Part shown: positions 44,377 through 56,524 of the stretch, one piece after another
Numbering within the stretch: position 1 is the stretch's first letter
Layout of the letters: every line of letters begins with the position of its first letter
NCBI GenBank assembly: GCA_019633425.1
Contig: WSUB01000026.1
Coordinates: 186,001-250,000, forward strand
DNA length: 64,000 nt
Source of the DNA: Tulasnella sp. 424
Taxonomy: Eukaryota; Basidiomycota; Agaricomycetes; Cantharellales; Tulasnellaceae
Direction of reading: 5' to 3'
Position numbers and translations under genes: made by a program
Notes under the pieces: model-generated
Seen by the model: only the letters and a program-made list of their open reading frames with translations
What the model was told of the DNA's origin: nothing
Databases searched by the model: none

Positions 44377-46363
44377 GCTTTCTATTTGCTCTGCTTATTT
44401 CGTTTTGATGTCTTGGGAGCTAGTACGGTGACGGTTGGTTGACGGAAGAACGCAGCCAGACTTTCAGAATATGATAAATTTCCATGATTTTGGGGGCGTT
44501 CGTCCAGCCGCTCAGTAAACCGCTCAGGGGCGTGCACGTGGACAAGGCAGCCACGTCCGCTTCCTCTACTATACCAAGTACTACCAAACCACCAGCCTCA
44601 CGCAGGACTTCAGCATTTACTCACTAAGAACTTAGCGACCCACAATTCAAGCCAGGAGGCTCGTAGCCAAGCGGGAGGCGAGATCGTTCGTCACGAGAGA
44701 CCCGCTACTTGCGTAGTCCTTGATCTCCCATTCCCGAACTGCCTTCGCCGTGGAGGGCACCTAATCCTTCGGGAGATGCAAATAGAGTATATGAAACCGT
44801 TTAATTGTCTGACTTTGCCGCCTTTGTAGGCTAAAACATCCTTAGAGCACCCACACTGCAGCAGCGTCAGTGACTCACTGACTGTGCTGCAGTGCGAAGA
44901 TTACGGTAGTCTTTTCTATGGGTAAGATCCCTGAGACATCGGCCGACGGAGATGTCGATGCATCGACTTAAATCCTTTTTCTCATACCTGAACTTTGCGT
45001 CTTCTCATGTACGTGTTATCATGCTTCCGAGCGTGATCTCCTCCATGCGGTCTGTGAAGATGACAGAATCAGTTCATTTGGCTTCGATTATCTATCAATA
45101 ATCACTTTTTGGGCTTATTGAAACTTGGGAGAAGCGGGTCAATGCGGTTGAATCCACTAGCGACATTCCCCTTCCGTGCCGGTTTCAGACGGGTCCACGT
45201 GTGGGGGACCTTCACGTTGCCTGACCAAAGCGCTGGAGACCGAAATTTCGGTAATAAACGGCTCGCCCAACCTCCGTCATTCATTTCACAGGTTTTGTCT
45301 ATTGATAAGGGACTAGAAGAAAGAAGCTATTCCAACTGCTGTTCGGGGAGACAGACAGATCTTTACAGACAGGGGTTAGCCGCTGGGGTCATGACCGGTG
45401 GAGTTAGGCGTACATCAAAGAGCAGGTACCCTGTCCTCATCTCTCCTCACCATGTTATGCTTCACCATTTGACCAAATCTCTAATTCCGCCGGGATGGGC
45501 TTGCGAAAAGTAAGCCCTTGGCTGTAGGGTACGCTTTTGATCGAGGGATGGGGTCGGGCCTGCCGTCATGTACTCGACCCATATCCAGGGGCCAACAATC
45601 ACACGCAGGAAAGTGATTGGAAAGGACAAGACCTTTTGCTCATCTTGACCGAGATGTCCACACTTCGTGGTATCAATATTGTTGGGAAGGTCGTGCCATG
45701 TGGTGCTGCGCCACAGGCGCCGATTTCCCGCGCCACCGCTTCCGAGACGTTCCGAGGACACGCCAACGCTGCATGCCTGGTCTCGGATCCCGACCACCTC
45801 AAGCGCTGAGCCACGCCCAACGCGGCAGGTGGAATTTCTACCCAGAAACTTCGGATTCCAATATGAAATGAAACGCACCACTAAGAACAGGCCCTCCCAA
45901 AACCTCCCACACGGGCCAACTCTCGCCGGTTCTGCGACGGCAGATCAGGGTGTCTTCCAACGTGCACATTCTTTTCCAATTAGAAACCATTTTTGACACC
46001 AGAAAATGTGGCCCCCGAGCTATAGCCGAATCTCCACCTCCGGTGAACGACTGCGCGTGTTGCGCCTTCCATATTCGCAAGTCGAAAATTCTCGATCCGC
46101 GCCTTAAACCGACTCGGCCCCGATTGGTTTCGGATCATCGACGTCAAAGTACTCAAGTCTCAGGAACGGTCTTTGTCTAGGAATAGTCACTTGTAGAAGA
46201 CCTACCTGGCTTGTGGTTGACGATGGCCGCAATAGGCCCGTTCATTTTTCAGTCAACCACTTCACATCCTATTACTCATGGAACACTAAGCGATAATTGT
46301 TGGCTTCCACCATTCCAAGATCGAACATTTAATTCTTGCCGGGCGTTTATCTGCCTAACGCCG
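44377..46363. other. Region between C5 and C6
   Basis: 44390-44960 is the downstream flank of block C, with a 41-bp hairpin at 44854-44894. 45100-45840 has no supported gene; its open frames overlap on both strands without splice logic. 45840-46000 repeats 1840-2000 in reverse. Confidence 0.45.
44854..44894. repeat. 41-bp imperfect palindrome
   Basis: Left arm CACTGCAGCAGCGTCAGTGA and right arm TCACTGACTGTGCTGCAGTG are reverse complements apart from two positions, separated by one C. The homologous sites in blocks A (about 30938) and B (about 39570) have only one arm-like sequence, so the hairpin arose in block C. Confidence 0.7.
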
Positions 46364-46439
46364 ACACCAACGGCAGCTGGAACAGCCACCAGGGCGGATG
46401 ATAGAAGTAGCATTTCACCCTGCGGCGCCAGTTCTTACC

Positions 46440-46446
46440 TATATAA
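46440..46446 (+). promoter_or_regulatory. TATA box of C6
   Basis: TATATAA 55 bp before the ATG. The surrounding 85 bp are shared with the C1 promoter (931-1015). Confidence 0.6.
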
Positions 46447-46500
46447 GCGTCAAGCAATCATACAAGCTTGATTTTCAACATCTTCCTAGCCAAAGTCACC

Positions 46501-48194
46501 ATGTCCTCTCAAGTCCAACAGCCGGTTAGCTTGACTCTCCTTCCTTACGAGCTCATGACGTCGGGTCCATAAACATGGTTCGCTGGGACTTGCATAAAAC
46601 CTCGAGCTCAACAACAAGCTTGACCGAGGCATGACATTTTATGCAGCTCTGCTCCCCATAGTTTTACCCGCCGGCAGGACAGCCTGATCTTTGCACCCGC
46701 CCTCGCTTACCCTCCTTCGGCTACCAACGTAAAGACCCACGCGATCATTGTAAGTGTGTCCCAATAAACGCGAGGCCTTATTGAAAGGAGCTTACTCATT
46801 CCACCCCCCAGATCTCTATTGCAAAAGGCGACCCAGCCGAACCTCTCGACGGAGTCAAGGGAGATCTTCCCCTAGTTCTCGACGAGTTTACCGGTGAGAT
46901 TTTTCCAAGCAGGATACAAAATACATTACTAAAGGCGACTCCCAGCCCGCGTCAAGACCTCTATTCAAGTCATTACAGACCTCCCGGTAACAAACCCCAG
47001 CCCAAAGACTCAGATTCTACTCCCGACCGCTCAACATGTGGTATGTCTCCGGCTCTACTTTAGGAATAACTTGTACTGAGAAGACCTTTCATCACAGGAG
47101 GATTCAATTAAGAGGGTCGGGGAAGCTATGAAACCTGGTGATCTTTGCTGTGTGTATCGTAAGTGGAGCCAATAATTCATTCGGAGCCTCTCAACTCATT
47201 CCCCATCTCAGTCGCCGGGCATGCTAATCAAGACTCGCCCGAAACTGCATGTAAGTTCACGGTGGATGTATACGCTGAACCGACCATCGATGGTCATTCG
47301 ATCTTGATTGTTGACAATGTTCCATAAAGACATGCCTCTTCCTTCGGGCGGATGCTTACATGGCAAGGTCAGTTGCTCGGCAAATTCATCCTGCCCACCC
47401 CTTTGTCGGATATGTAACTGACGACGATCTGGCCTCTCAGAATCTGACAGCTTGGATGAAAGCTGCTTGTAGTAATGGAGGCGATTTTCTGGTGAGTTGG
47501 ACCCCCCCTTCCCTGTTTATAGACTGCTACTAACATAACCCTCCAGGTTATAGCCGATGTATGGAAAAGTTTCTTCGACATCCCAGCAACTACACAGCTG
47601 ACTGACGTTTCTCTGTTTCAATCAGGTTTGCTTTGCCGCGAGTCTCATCCGTGAGTCAAGATCGGTGACTAGAAATCCCATAGAAAGTAAAGCTCATCTC
47701 ACTCTCTAGGACTGCCGTTTGTCTGTGACGTCAATGACGGACAACTATCTTGGAAGAAGATCAAGAGCGGTGAAAAAGAAGCACAGGGTAAAAACGGACA
47801 AGTGGTACGAGTGTCACTCGCAGCGTCGAGTTATAACTGCAAAAGATCACACTCTGACGTTTACTGTTAGGTTGCGCTTCTATCTACAGATTACAACCAA
47901 AAAGCAGGAACGATTATCCAGAACAAGGAGCCATACCTCGGATGGCATGGCCTCTTCACTTGGGCATTGTTCAACTTCGTCCGGAGTAAGCAACGTAGCA
48001 CCGAGGCAAATCGATTACATACTGAAAGCCCTACTCTTCTCTTATGACTAGATGAGCCGCTAGAAGTTGACCTCACGAACCTTCTTCTACATCTCCGAAA
48101 GCACGGCGGCTGGCATCCGGCAAAGCCTCGTCCACAAGTCTCCGCCACCACCGAAGGCCGACGACAGGTGCCTGTTGGACGGTTGTCGTCATAG
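46501..48194 (+). CDS. Caspase-like protease C6 (clade I), catalytic dyad present
   Basis: ATG 46501 (CACCATG) begins MSSQVQQP. Core exons: 46683-46749, 46812-46893, 46946-47040, 47098-47158, 47212-47250, 47330-47367, 47441-47491, 47547-47558, 47626-47650, 47710-47804, 47871-47985, 48052-48194. They keep frame and match the family pattern. Motifs: THAII then ISIAKGD (beta1), GVKGDLPLVL, IQVITDL (beta2), GDLCCVYLAGHA (beta3 with His), VIAD and VCFAASLI (Cys), GWHGLFTWALF. The residues after the catalytic Cys are Phe-Ala-Ala instead of His-Ser-Gly/Thr, so the pocket near the active site differs from the other members. The join from the ATG exon to 46683 is unresolved: a phase-2 donor near 46560 would work but is weak. 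Closest relative in the window is C1. Confidence 0.85.
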
Positions 48195-48950
48195 TTGTTT
48201 CTTTCTTTCTTTCGTTCCTTCCTTCGTTAATTTTTCTGTTTATTCGTTACCTTACCTACGTCTAATCAATTGACCGGAGAATGATATCTTACGTCTCCAT
48301 AGTATCTCTCCGTACCAAGAATTTATCGCGAAGGCACATTCAGAAGCTCTGTCTCCCAATGAACCAACTCCGTGCAAAAAGTAGAGTACTAGGCCAATAT
48401 ACTTTACCCTGCACTCAGGGGAGCATTCAAGGCGTTCAGGCTTTTAGCAGGGAACTTGGCAATCCTCGCGATCCCCGAATCGTGTCGCGTTTTTTACTCA
48501 ATGACAGCCCCTAGCAGACAATCTAGGAGGTCATGCTCCGGTTAAAAGCACTTAGCATGCCGAAACCTTCATGCTTGACTCCCCATAACGGAACAGTCGA
48601 AGGACAGCACCTGCGGCAGATATCAACAGGTCTAATCGCCGCCTGTTTGCGCGCCATTAAAAACGTCGACGCCTTCCAAACGCTTTCGCTTATTTTATTA
48701 AACTGTGCAGTCACGTCTTACTACTATCACCTTGGTTCAAGTACGAATATGTTCGACTCCCGCAGTGCCCGTTTGTGGTAGGAGACGAAACCGGGGGTCG
48801 GTCATAGATGGGATATAGATGAGATACGTCGAATATACTCGGCATAAAGCTGTCCCAGAGCTATTACAGGCTTACATATGGATGATCAAGGCAATCTACG
48901 GGTCGAAAATAATTGGCCAAACAGAGTCCTTCGACTGATGCTAGGGCCGC
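48195..48950. other. Convergent region between C6 and C7
   Basis: Starts with a CTTT-rich low-complexity stretch (48201-48240). 48650-48950 recurs at 56230-56524 downstream of C8. No gene supported. Confidence 0.5.
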
Positions 48951-51900
48951 TCAGAAAATCGAGATCCTGCCGCTAATCTTTCTGGAGCTGCTCAATTCAG
49001 GTGTCTGATGCAATTCCGTTCCTTGGTTGTCAGTCCACCGGGTGTCACATTTGCTCGAGATGTGAGACACAAGCTCGCGGACGTTTGGTTCTCGGTTGAC
49101 TGTGGAGACATCATCATGTTGGCGTCAGCAATGATCACGCTTCAGACTCCAGGGAGTGCCTACACTTGAGATACTGAAGGAGGTTCCACGTTAAAATTCC
49201 ATGAGTCGTTCCGGAGTCTCCCGGATCCTCCGAATACTTCTCACTGAAGGAGACTTCATGTTTTGTGGTCGAGGATATTTCAACCTTTTGGAAATAGCTG
49301 GTTGAGATCTGATATACTTAATGCAGTATATGGAGAGCTACTTACCACCTGACTCTTCATCTGCACTTCAGACGCCGGCTCGGATCTGTTCACCCAATTA
49401 CCATCCCTAGTGTGGAGGTATGGTAAAGCTGTGAAATATCAGATGTCGCAGTCCCCCCTAGGCCTAACGAAGAGCTGCTTACCGAGGAACCCGCCACTGT
49501 GACAAGCCTGTTAGATGGCATAAAGGAAACGTTAATCAGCGGCTAGGATGCACCGAAGAGGTGGGGCCTCACATCTAATATCGCCTAACGACCACGTGTT
49601 TGTCAGGACCAGCCGGATCACGAGACTTTTAGGACAGCTTACTATGATTGTGGTAGTCGGAAACCTGGACAGGGCGAGCCATCTACGGAGCTCCTGGATG
49701 GATGGTAGGCACAGGTAAGAGACGGTAGTAAGTTCGGCACGGAGCTCCCTACGTAGTCGTATAGTTTCTGGTCTTCTTGAAGCATTATATCTGAGTTCAA
49801 CGTAGGAACGGACTAAGCTTCGATTAATAACAGACCACGCTACTTACATGCCCTGCCAACCATCGGTGCGTCCAATTCAAGGTGGCCGCTGTCTTTTCTT
49901 TCTCTGTGTCAGTCGATGAGAAGGAGAGAAGGACGTGAAGATCTCACAATATAACAAACATTTATCCCCTCTACCCAGGTCCTGCATGGTACCTTGAACG
50001 CGCGTTGCCTACCAATCAAAGACGTTCGGTTAAGCATATCTCTCATGTTGGTGGTGCTGTGCCGTACGATGTCATGGTGAGTGGCACGTATCGTGGGTAC
50101 TTGGCGGGAAAGGCCAGTATGATCCCGGAAATTGATTTCAAAATCGGTGAAGATGAGGAATTGCCGGGTCTCGTTCTGATGGCGGTCTGAAGAGGTTTGG
50201 AATAGCATAGATTGGTAAGGATCCGTACATCCTTCACGTGACATACACTGCACCCGCTCTAGGAGCAGACCCAAGTCCTCTCGAGGGCCGTTCAATCTCA
50301 TGGAGACGCCCTCCTGCCACTCGACGCCCTCATAACAAAGACAGATCTGGGCGTGTAGGTAAGAAATATAGCTCATGAATATTGCGTGAATGTATTCTCA
50401 CGATGATAAAGATATTAGCGTGCCCTGCCGAGATGGTAATTCATCAGTCGCCTATCAACTTGATATCAGTGGACGGGGATCTCACCGCTCTGCAGGTTGA
50501 AAGGACGCCAGTGGCGTCGGAGCCATGTGCCAGTCAATAGCGCATACCTACAATGAAAAAAAAAAGAAATGGTTAGAGCAAAAACGCTAGGCGAATCTAA
50601 CGGAGCGGACGCACTCCGAAGTGTTGGCCAACTGGGGGCCGGCGCTTCCCTGACGTAGGGAATTGCCTTTAAATAAACGAACCATCGCGTCAAGCGAGGT
50701 ATACATTATAAAATTACGGCAGGAGAAGTGAATAATAAAGAGAGGGAGGAGCGAGGGAGGTTATTGCCCAGCAGAGCAGCGATGACCGCTGCCTTAAATG
50801 AGCGCAGCGATCTTCTCGCAAATGGTTTCACAAGAAACCTCAAAGCTCGGGATACCGCTCCACTGTACGCTTGGGACTCGCCGTATCCTGAATGTACTCG
50901 GGATCCTCAGTTCAGGCCTTGCCCCCAGGCGGGCTGACCTGAAACCTGTCGCTCTCTTAGGCAAAAGGCTTCCGTCAAAAGCTGGCTGGGGTACTGAGAG
51001 GCCCGTAATGGCTCCTCCGAGATAGTGTCTCCTTTGCGAGCGCATAAGGCGGTATCCCCATGCAACCGGATTCCCCTTCCCGCGCTTTGTTCGTCGGAGT
51101 TGGACTGCACTCCCTACACCAAAGGGTCGCCCGACATCGCTGAGAACAGCCAGAGAAAGTGAGGGAGCAACTGCAAAATATTGCCCGTGTCAAAGACAGC
51201 TCAACCTTAACTTCAGATCTAATCTATCGGAGATCAATCCATCGTTTACCCGACCCTCAATCGAATCGGGTCTCAAAGTTCGTGCAATATGAGAACTAAC
51301 GTCTCCCTAGGAACAGTCAGATGTCACAGAGTCGTGTATCCTGCGATCGACTGTGTCCTGGCGGTTGAAGGGACGTCGACGGTGGATGCGCGCCACATCG
51401 TCGATCAGTTGGCTCGACAACAAGCGTTTCCACCTAGGCCTCGAACGAACAGCTCTCCCAGGTTTACCCAAGCGAAGTGAGGGTAAAGCTACGACGGTGT
51501 CGTTCCATAAAGAGGAAAATGGGGAAAAAGGGGGTAAACAAAATTATCCTCCAACTATAGTACCAGCTGAACCACCCGATCATCTTCTCTGGTAACCGAA
51601 CGGAAGTTTTCTCGTCGAATGCCTCATAAAGAAATAACTGCTTCCTACAGGTTCCTCTTGCTCGGAAACTTCAGTAAAGTCAATTGTAGAGAGGTCTGGA
51701 GAGAGAAGGCAATATCATGTGAGTGATCATAACAACAGAGAGATAAGCCCGAAGGCGCCACGAGGCGGAAACCTTGGGTGGACGATGTCTCCGTTATTTC
51801 GAATTTGGAACTTTTGTATTCTTTCCCTCGCCACCAGAACTAGCCAAAAGCATATAGTCGACATCGAATGCTCCTATTCCAAGCCTATCGCCAGCTTAGG

Positions 51901-53110
51901 GAGTAATACCGAAGAACCGAGGAACAGAGAGTTTGATGAGTATCGGTCGTCATGCAGATAAGATTGTTTCCCAGAACACTTCTACTAGTGAATGGAGAAT
52001 GGAGGATATTCCGGCTTGAAATCCCCAAAGTAAGCTTGCGGGCAGTGGCATTACTTCTTCGGGAGACTCCGATGATCCGAAGGGCCATTTCGAGAGGCGT
52101 AGAAGTCGAGTACCGAGGATTTCCACCTCATATAAAACTATCATTCGAGCCGGTGGCTATTCAAGACCCCTGCATTTCATGTATAAGAGGAGGTTTTCGT
52201 AGTGAGGACAGGGGAAAGAAGAGCCTTCCAAGTTATGCACGTCTCGCTGCTTAAATACACACGTCCGCGACTGTCCAGTACCCAACACCTCAGGGCTTAG
52301 AGCCGCTTGATGCACCAACTATCTAATTTCCTGGTATTCTGTGGATACCGTCCACAGTTGGTGAGCTTGGGCAGCTCCCTCTCGGAAGTTGTACTCGGCC
52401 GCACGTTGCAGAGCTGGGCTTGAGTGAGAAAGCATGTCAGGGACAGTGCGCGCATCTTCGGAATGATCGTTTTATGAAGGGTCGACTGCCACGAGCAGTC
52501 GCATGACACTCGACGAGCAACTGCGATGACGGCAGGAGCACTTCCAGCCATGCTCACCTCCCTCTTCTGTGCCCGCTTACAAGCTGATGTCCCTTCCAAT
52601 AATTGAATTCGATGCATTTTAGATAATTTAGATCTCTAGTTAACCTGATTCAAGAAGATATCGTTAAGCAAACGTCGCTCGCATCCGGAAGATGACCCAA
52701 ATACGGGACTCGCCGAGCCTGCAGTTGCCTCGAGGTTAAAGCTGTGCACCGTTCGAATTCCAGAAGGTCTTGGGGCCTGCAGGCAAACACCCCTCATGGT
52801 CACCCTGCCGACAGTGTTGGAGGGAAAGGAATGGGCTTCGGAATATTGGTTCATTTGGTGTCTTCGCTGGACAACCCTTGCTAGAATCGGGGAACCGGGT
52901 CGCTGGAGTGCTCCAAGGAAGGCACCTACTGCTTCGGATATACAGGTAACTCTTCACCCAAACCTTCGTTAGTCTCAACGAGAGCACAGTTCCTTGATTG
53001 TCAACATGGACCAGGAGAGCTGACGGGCTGCAGGTCCGCTCCTAACCGAAAAAGGTTGGATTCTGCGGAAGAGGCCTTTTCGAGCAAAGGTGGTCCGGTT
53101 TCCAAGTGGA
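48560..53110. repeat. Segment D: duplicated unit around C7
   Basis: Colinear with segment E (about 56200-60640). Matching landmarks: 48660 with 56240, C7 with C8, 50780 with 58380, 51650 with 59200, 52100 with 59650, 52660 with 60180. Outside the caspase the two copies have many indels. Confidence 0.75.
48951..50685 (-). CDS. Caspase-like protease C7 (clade II), catalytic dyad present
   Basis: Fourteen exons on the minus strand keep frame: 50685-50615, 50547-50486, 50424-50402, 50346-50247, 50186-50068, 50008-49948, 49892-49848, 49790-49753, 49693-49643, 49584-49573, 49507-49483, 49428-49346, 49284-49164, 49099-48951; 319 residues. A 45-residue basic N-terminus is followed by beta1 ANIFIIICLCYEG, GPREDL, beta2 FLIFTDF, RATHHDI, GDKCLLYYSGH (His149), TTTIIAILDACHSGGFL (Cys196), then a p10-like part with GTTHGILTWNLLQYL. 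The YSGH / DACHSGGF pair is the classical metacaspase active-site signature. No signal peptide, zinc finger or transmembrane segment. Expected active protease; inducer and substrate unknown. Same orientation and surroundings as C8 and C9. Confidence 0.92.
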
Positions 53111-56100
53111 AGTTGGTTCGGGTCGAGTCACATGTACTGTGAGGCGAAGCGGTAGCAATTCAACAGAATGAGGTAGGGTCATACTTTGCGCGCCAGGGCC
53201 GCTACGCTCCTGAATCGACGCCTTGATGAGCATTATGCGTTTTTTTTTACCCCATTGTGAAACTCTCATGTACCACAAAATGCATGTAGATCGCGCTTCT
53301 ATCTCGGCAGTAAAGGAGAAAGGAGCAGCAGGCGATGAAACGTTTTGTTATGGTACGGGTTCTTTGGGAACCTTGAATTCCAGTGGTGGCGAGGTAGCAT
53401 GTGTAAGCCTTGCGCACGGCGAAAATATGCCTTCGGCACTTGACTATAGTGCCACAAGAAACCCCCCCCCTCCGCAAGAGTGCAACGAGGACACCTAAAA
53501 TGGCGATGTGACCTTACACCCTTCTGAACTCGAAAACGCCGAAGACATACATATAAAACCACGTGACATATAAGCGCGCCCACCCGACCCTGCCTCGCGG
53601 GATCATCACCGACGTCGGAGCATAGGCTCGAACGAATAAGGGGCCGAGAAATCAGCCGATCGAACGTAAAAGATAGAGCAGCTGATAGAGCTTTCTATGA
53701 CTAAATAAAAACCGAAGGAGTCTGCCCAAATGGCGTTTCTCAATCGAGTCACGTGATAAAATTCAAGCTCTCCAAAGGCTGTCCGAGTCCCTCTCCTTCC
53801 GCCTCCTTTCACAACTGAGAAGCTAGTTTTGGGCAGCCAAGGTTCTCCAACTAAATCACCAACGCCTATGGTCCCCAATCGCGATGGGGTGAATACTTAC
53901 CTATAAGCGACATCTCTGGTCAGCTTCGATTCTAATCCCAACCAGCGAGCCAACATGAATCGCCAATAAGGTCCTTCTAGCGTGCTAACGCGAAAAACCT
54001 CCTCCGCATTGCTAAACACGCGTTCGTACGTTAGGAAGCATCACGTTGATGCGAGGTAACACTGCAAGTTACCATTGCGTACGCCCTCCTCTGTCATTGT
54101 GTGGCGCGTTCCGCTTGTCCCCAAAGCACCCCCTGCCTCCCCATCCGAAGGAAGAAATCGGTCATCTTCTCAAAGTGAACTGAGGGTATTATGGGGAGTG
54201 CTCATTTTTTAAGTGTTGGGACCCAGAGCGCCTTCTGTTCGAGAAAGAGGCTACGTATACGGACAACTGGAATAGGACTTCCAACGACATAAACAAACAC
54301 AAGTCGAGGCCGGTAATGTCCGGAATCCGAACATGCGGTGTGTGGGAAATGAGCGCCCATGCTCAGGGCGTGTTTGAATTCGGGAAACGTACCTAGCTCT
54401 CTCATGATCGGCTAAAATCAAGCCGAACAGCTTATTTTAGCTGAAAATGCTGGGGTCGTGCTTTGGATTCGGAAACGGCCCGAACATGGGCTGCTCATTC
54501 TCACATATTGCTGCCGTGTTCTGAGCCGGAACATTACCACTATCCCTTGTGAAACCACCTTTCCGACGATTTCGCTCCGCTTCTAGCACACAAATCCCTG
54601 ACCGTTACACACCCTTCTCACATTCCGGTACTTAAATACACTGCCAATCGTCCTGAAATTTCCTTTCCCTCTGAGATTCTCACTCTTCGCTTGATCTCGC
54701 CTATACCACTCGTTGTCTCGACTCATGCTACATGCGCATGCCTTATTCCCCGTGCATCTTTGGCACACGTTCTAGAGGAAGCTTGTTCCCCGCAGGTCAA
54801 CTTCACCTGACCCCACTTGTTTCAAGTTCTGGTCCACAGCGGACATATGTTTGTTATCTATCTCGCTCTTTCATCGGTCAGGGTATCTTCCGAGAAGACT
54901 AAATTCCTGACCATCACTCGGCATGAACTTCTAAGGACGGTCAGATAGTTCTGACGTCTTGAAAAGACTCATAAACCGTTCCTTTGTAGGCTTTGCGTCG
55001 TTTCTCACTGCGTAGGTTACTTGCTGTGGTTGGGGGGCGGCTCTGCGCGAGTCGTCATTATCGGACCGACCAGCGGGAGTACGTAAGGGTTGTAGAGAAG
55101 GGACCGAATGGAGGGAGTAGGTATTTAAATGCTGTCATGATCAAATGAAGGAAATAAGGTAAGATATTAAGTAGAAACTCTGTTCGATAAAGAAAAGAAT
55201 AAGTAAACATCGGAAAAGGAAAAACAGACGAGGGCAGTATGGAACGGTGCATCAGACAAATTCTAGTCACAGGTGAAACCAATGATATAAACGTGCCCGA
55301 ACCAATATACAAACAAGGAAATCTGACGCAAGCGGAGTGAGCTCTACGACCTTGGAGCAGGAGTGACTCAACACTGGTGGGGTCAGTGGCTGGGAGTTCC
55401 CAAACCCGAAGGGTAACCAATTACAGGCAAACTGATAAACCCCTCGATTCGGCTTGATGGATACGTGTGTAGGAGCTAACTGCTATATAAAAACTATCTT
55501 CTAAGATTCTACGAGCTTTTTGTACGATACTGGGCTACTTCTTGCCATTTTTGGAACGCGACTGCCTTCAGACCGAAGGGCAAGCAAACGTCGTAGCCAC
55601 CAGGCTGTTGATAGCCGAGTTTTTGAGCGAATTTCGTCCCATTTCTCTGATATATCAGTGCAAAGAACGAATCTGTGTGTCTCTCAACTCGAATCCAACC
55701 ATACCCAACCCCCTTGGTTCTCACCCAAGTCATCGAACTATACGTGCACCACACATCCTAACCCCTCGTAGCTCTCTCCTCAACTGCTCAGATTATTGGA
55801 TGAAACAGCTTGTACAACACGCAGTAATCTTATTAATACTTTAGATCGTAGGTCTAGAGTCATCGCCAATATTCAGGACGCCACGCCCATCAAGATACCC
55901 CCAGTGCGTGAAGTTCTTTGAAATGTGTTCTTCAATACTACGGCGATCAATTCCTATACAAGCATATAGTACGAAGTTTTTGATTCCCTATCACAATCTA
56001 GAAATCTCGCTTCTCAAATCAAGCCGGTGGACACCGTCGTGCTCAAACGAGGTGGCCAAGCGGATGTCGAACTAGCATCATTTTGGCCATCGAGCCCACT

Positions 56101-56524
56101 AAGTCCCAGTGACTTTGAACTCTTGGCCGTGAGACAGATGAGGCTCTTCGACGACAAAGCAGATGAGAAAGTGCTTGCGGTGCGTGCTTCTGTCATTCAA
56201 CGCCAACTCCCTTCTGATGTCTGCGCTTCGTTAGAGACGTCGACGCTTTCCAAACGCTTTCGCTTATTTTATCAAGCTGCGCAGCTTTGTCCTAATATTA
56301 TAGCCTCGGCTCACGTATGAATACGTTCGACTCTCACAATGTCCGCTTACGGTAGGAGACGAAACCGGGGATCGGTCACAGATGAGATATAAATGAAATA
56401 CGTCGAATTGACGCGGCATAGAGCTATCTCAAAGCCATTACAGGTTTACATATGGATGATCAAGGCAATCAATGGGTAGAAAAGAACGGGCCGAGAAGAC
56501 TCCCTAGACTGATGTCAGGGTCGT
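50686..56524. other. Region between C7 and C8
   Basis: 50780-51240 resembles 58380-58800, and 51600-52260 resembles 59170-59800. Short frames in these parts look partly conserved on both strands (for example 52144-51950 minus, with FQAGISSILHSL), but none gives a complete gene. 53100-56200 is unique and has no recognised gene. 56027-56320 (97 codons, plus) is an isolated open frame whose end overlaps the repeated flank of C8; unsupported. Confidence 0.4.

Larger units (their letters stand above)
39700..44960 (+). repeat. Block C of the triplicated segment
   Basis: Order: DUF6699 fragment, RPAP3-like pseudogene, upstream region, caspase C5 intact. The whole SMYD gene is missing, so block C is the shortest copy. 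Confidence 0.75.

Noticed and set aside
45462..45881. 139-codon minus-strand open frame
   Set aside because: Overlapping frames are open on both strands, composition is not protein-like, and no introns or family are recognised.
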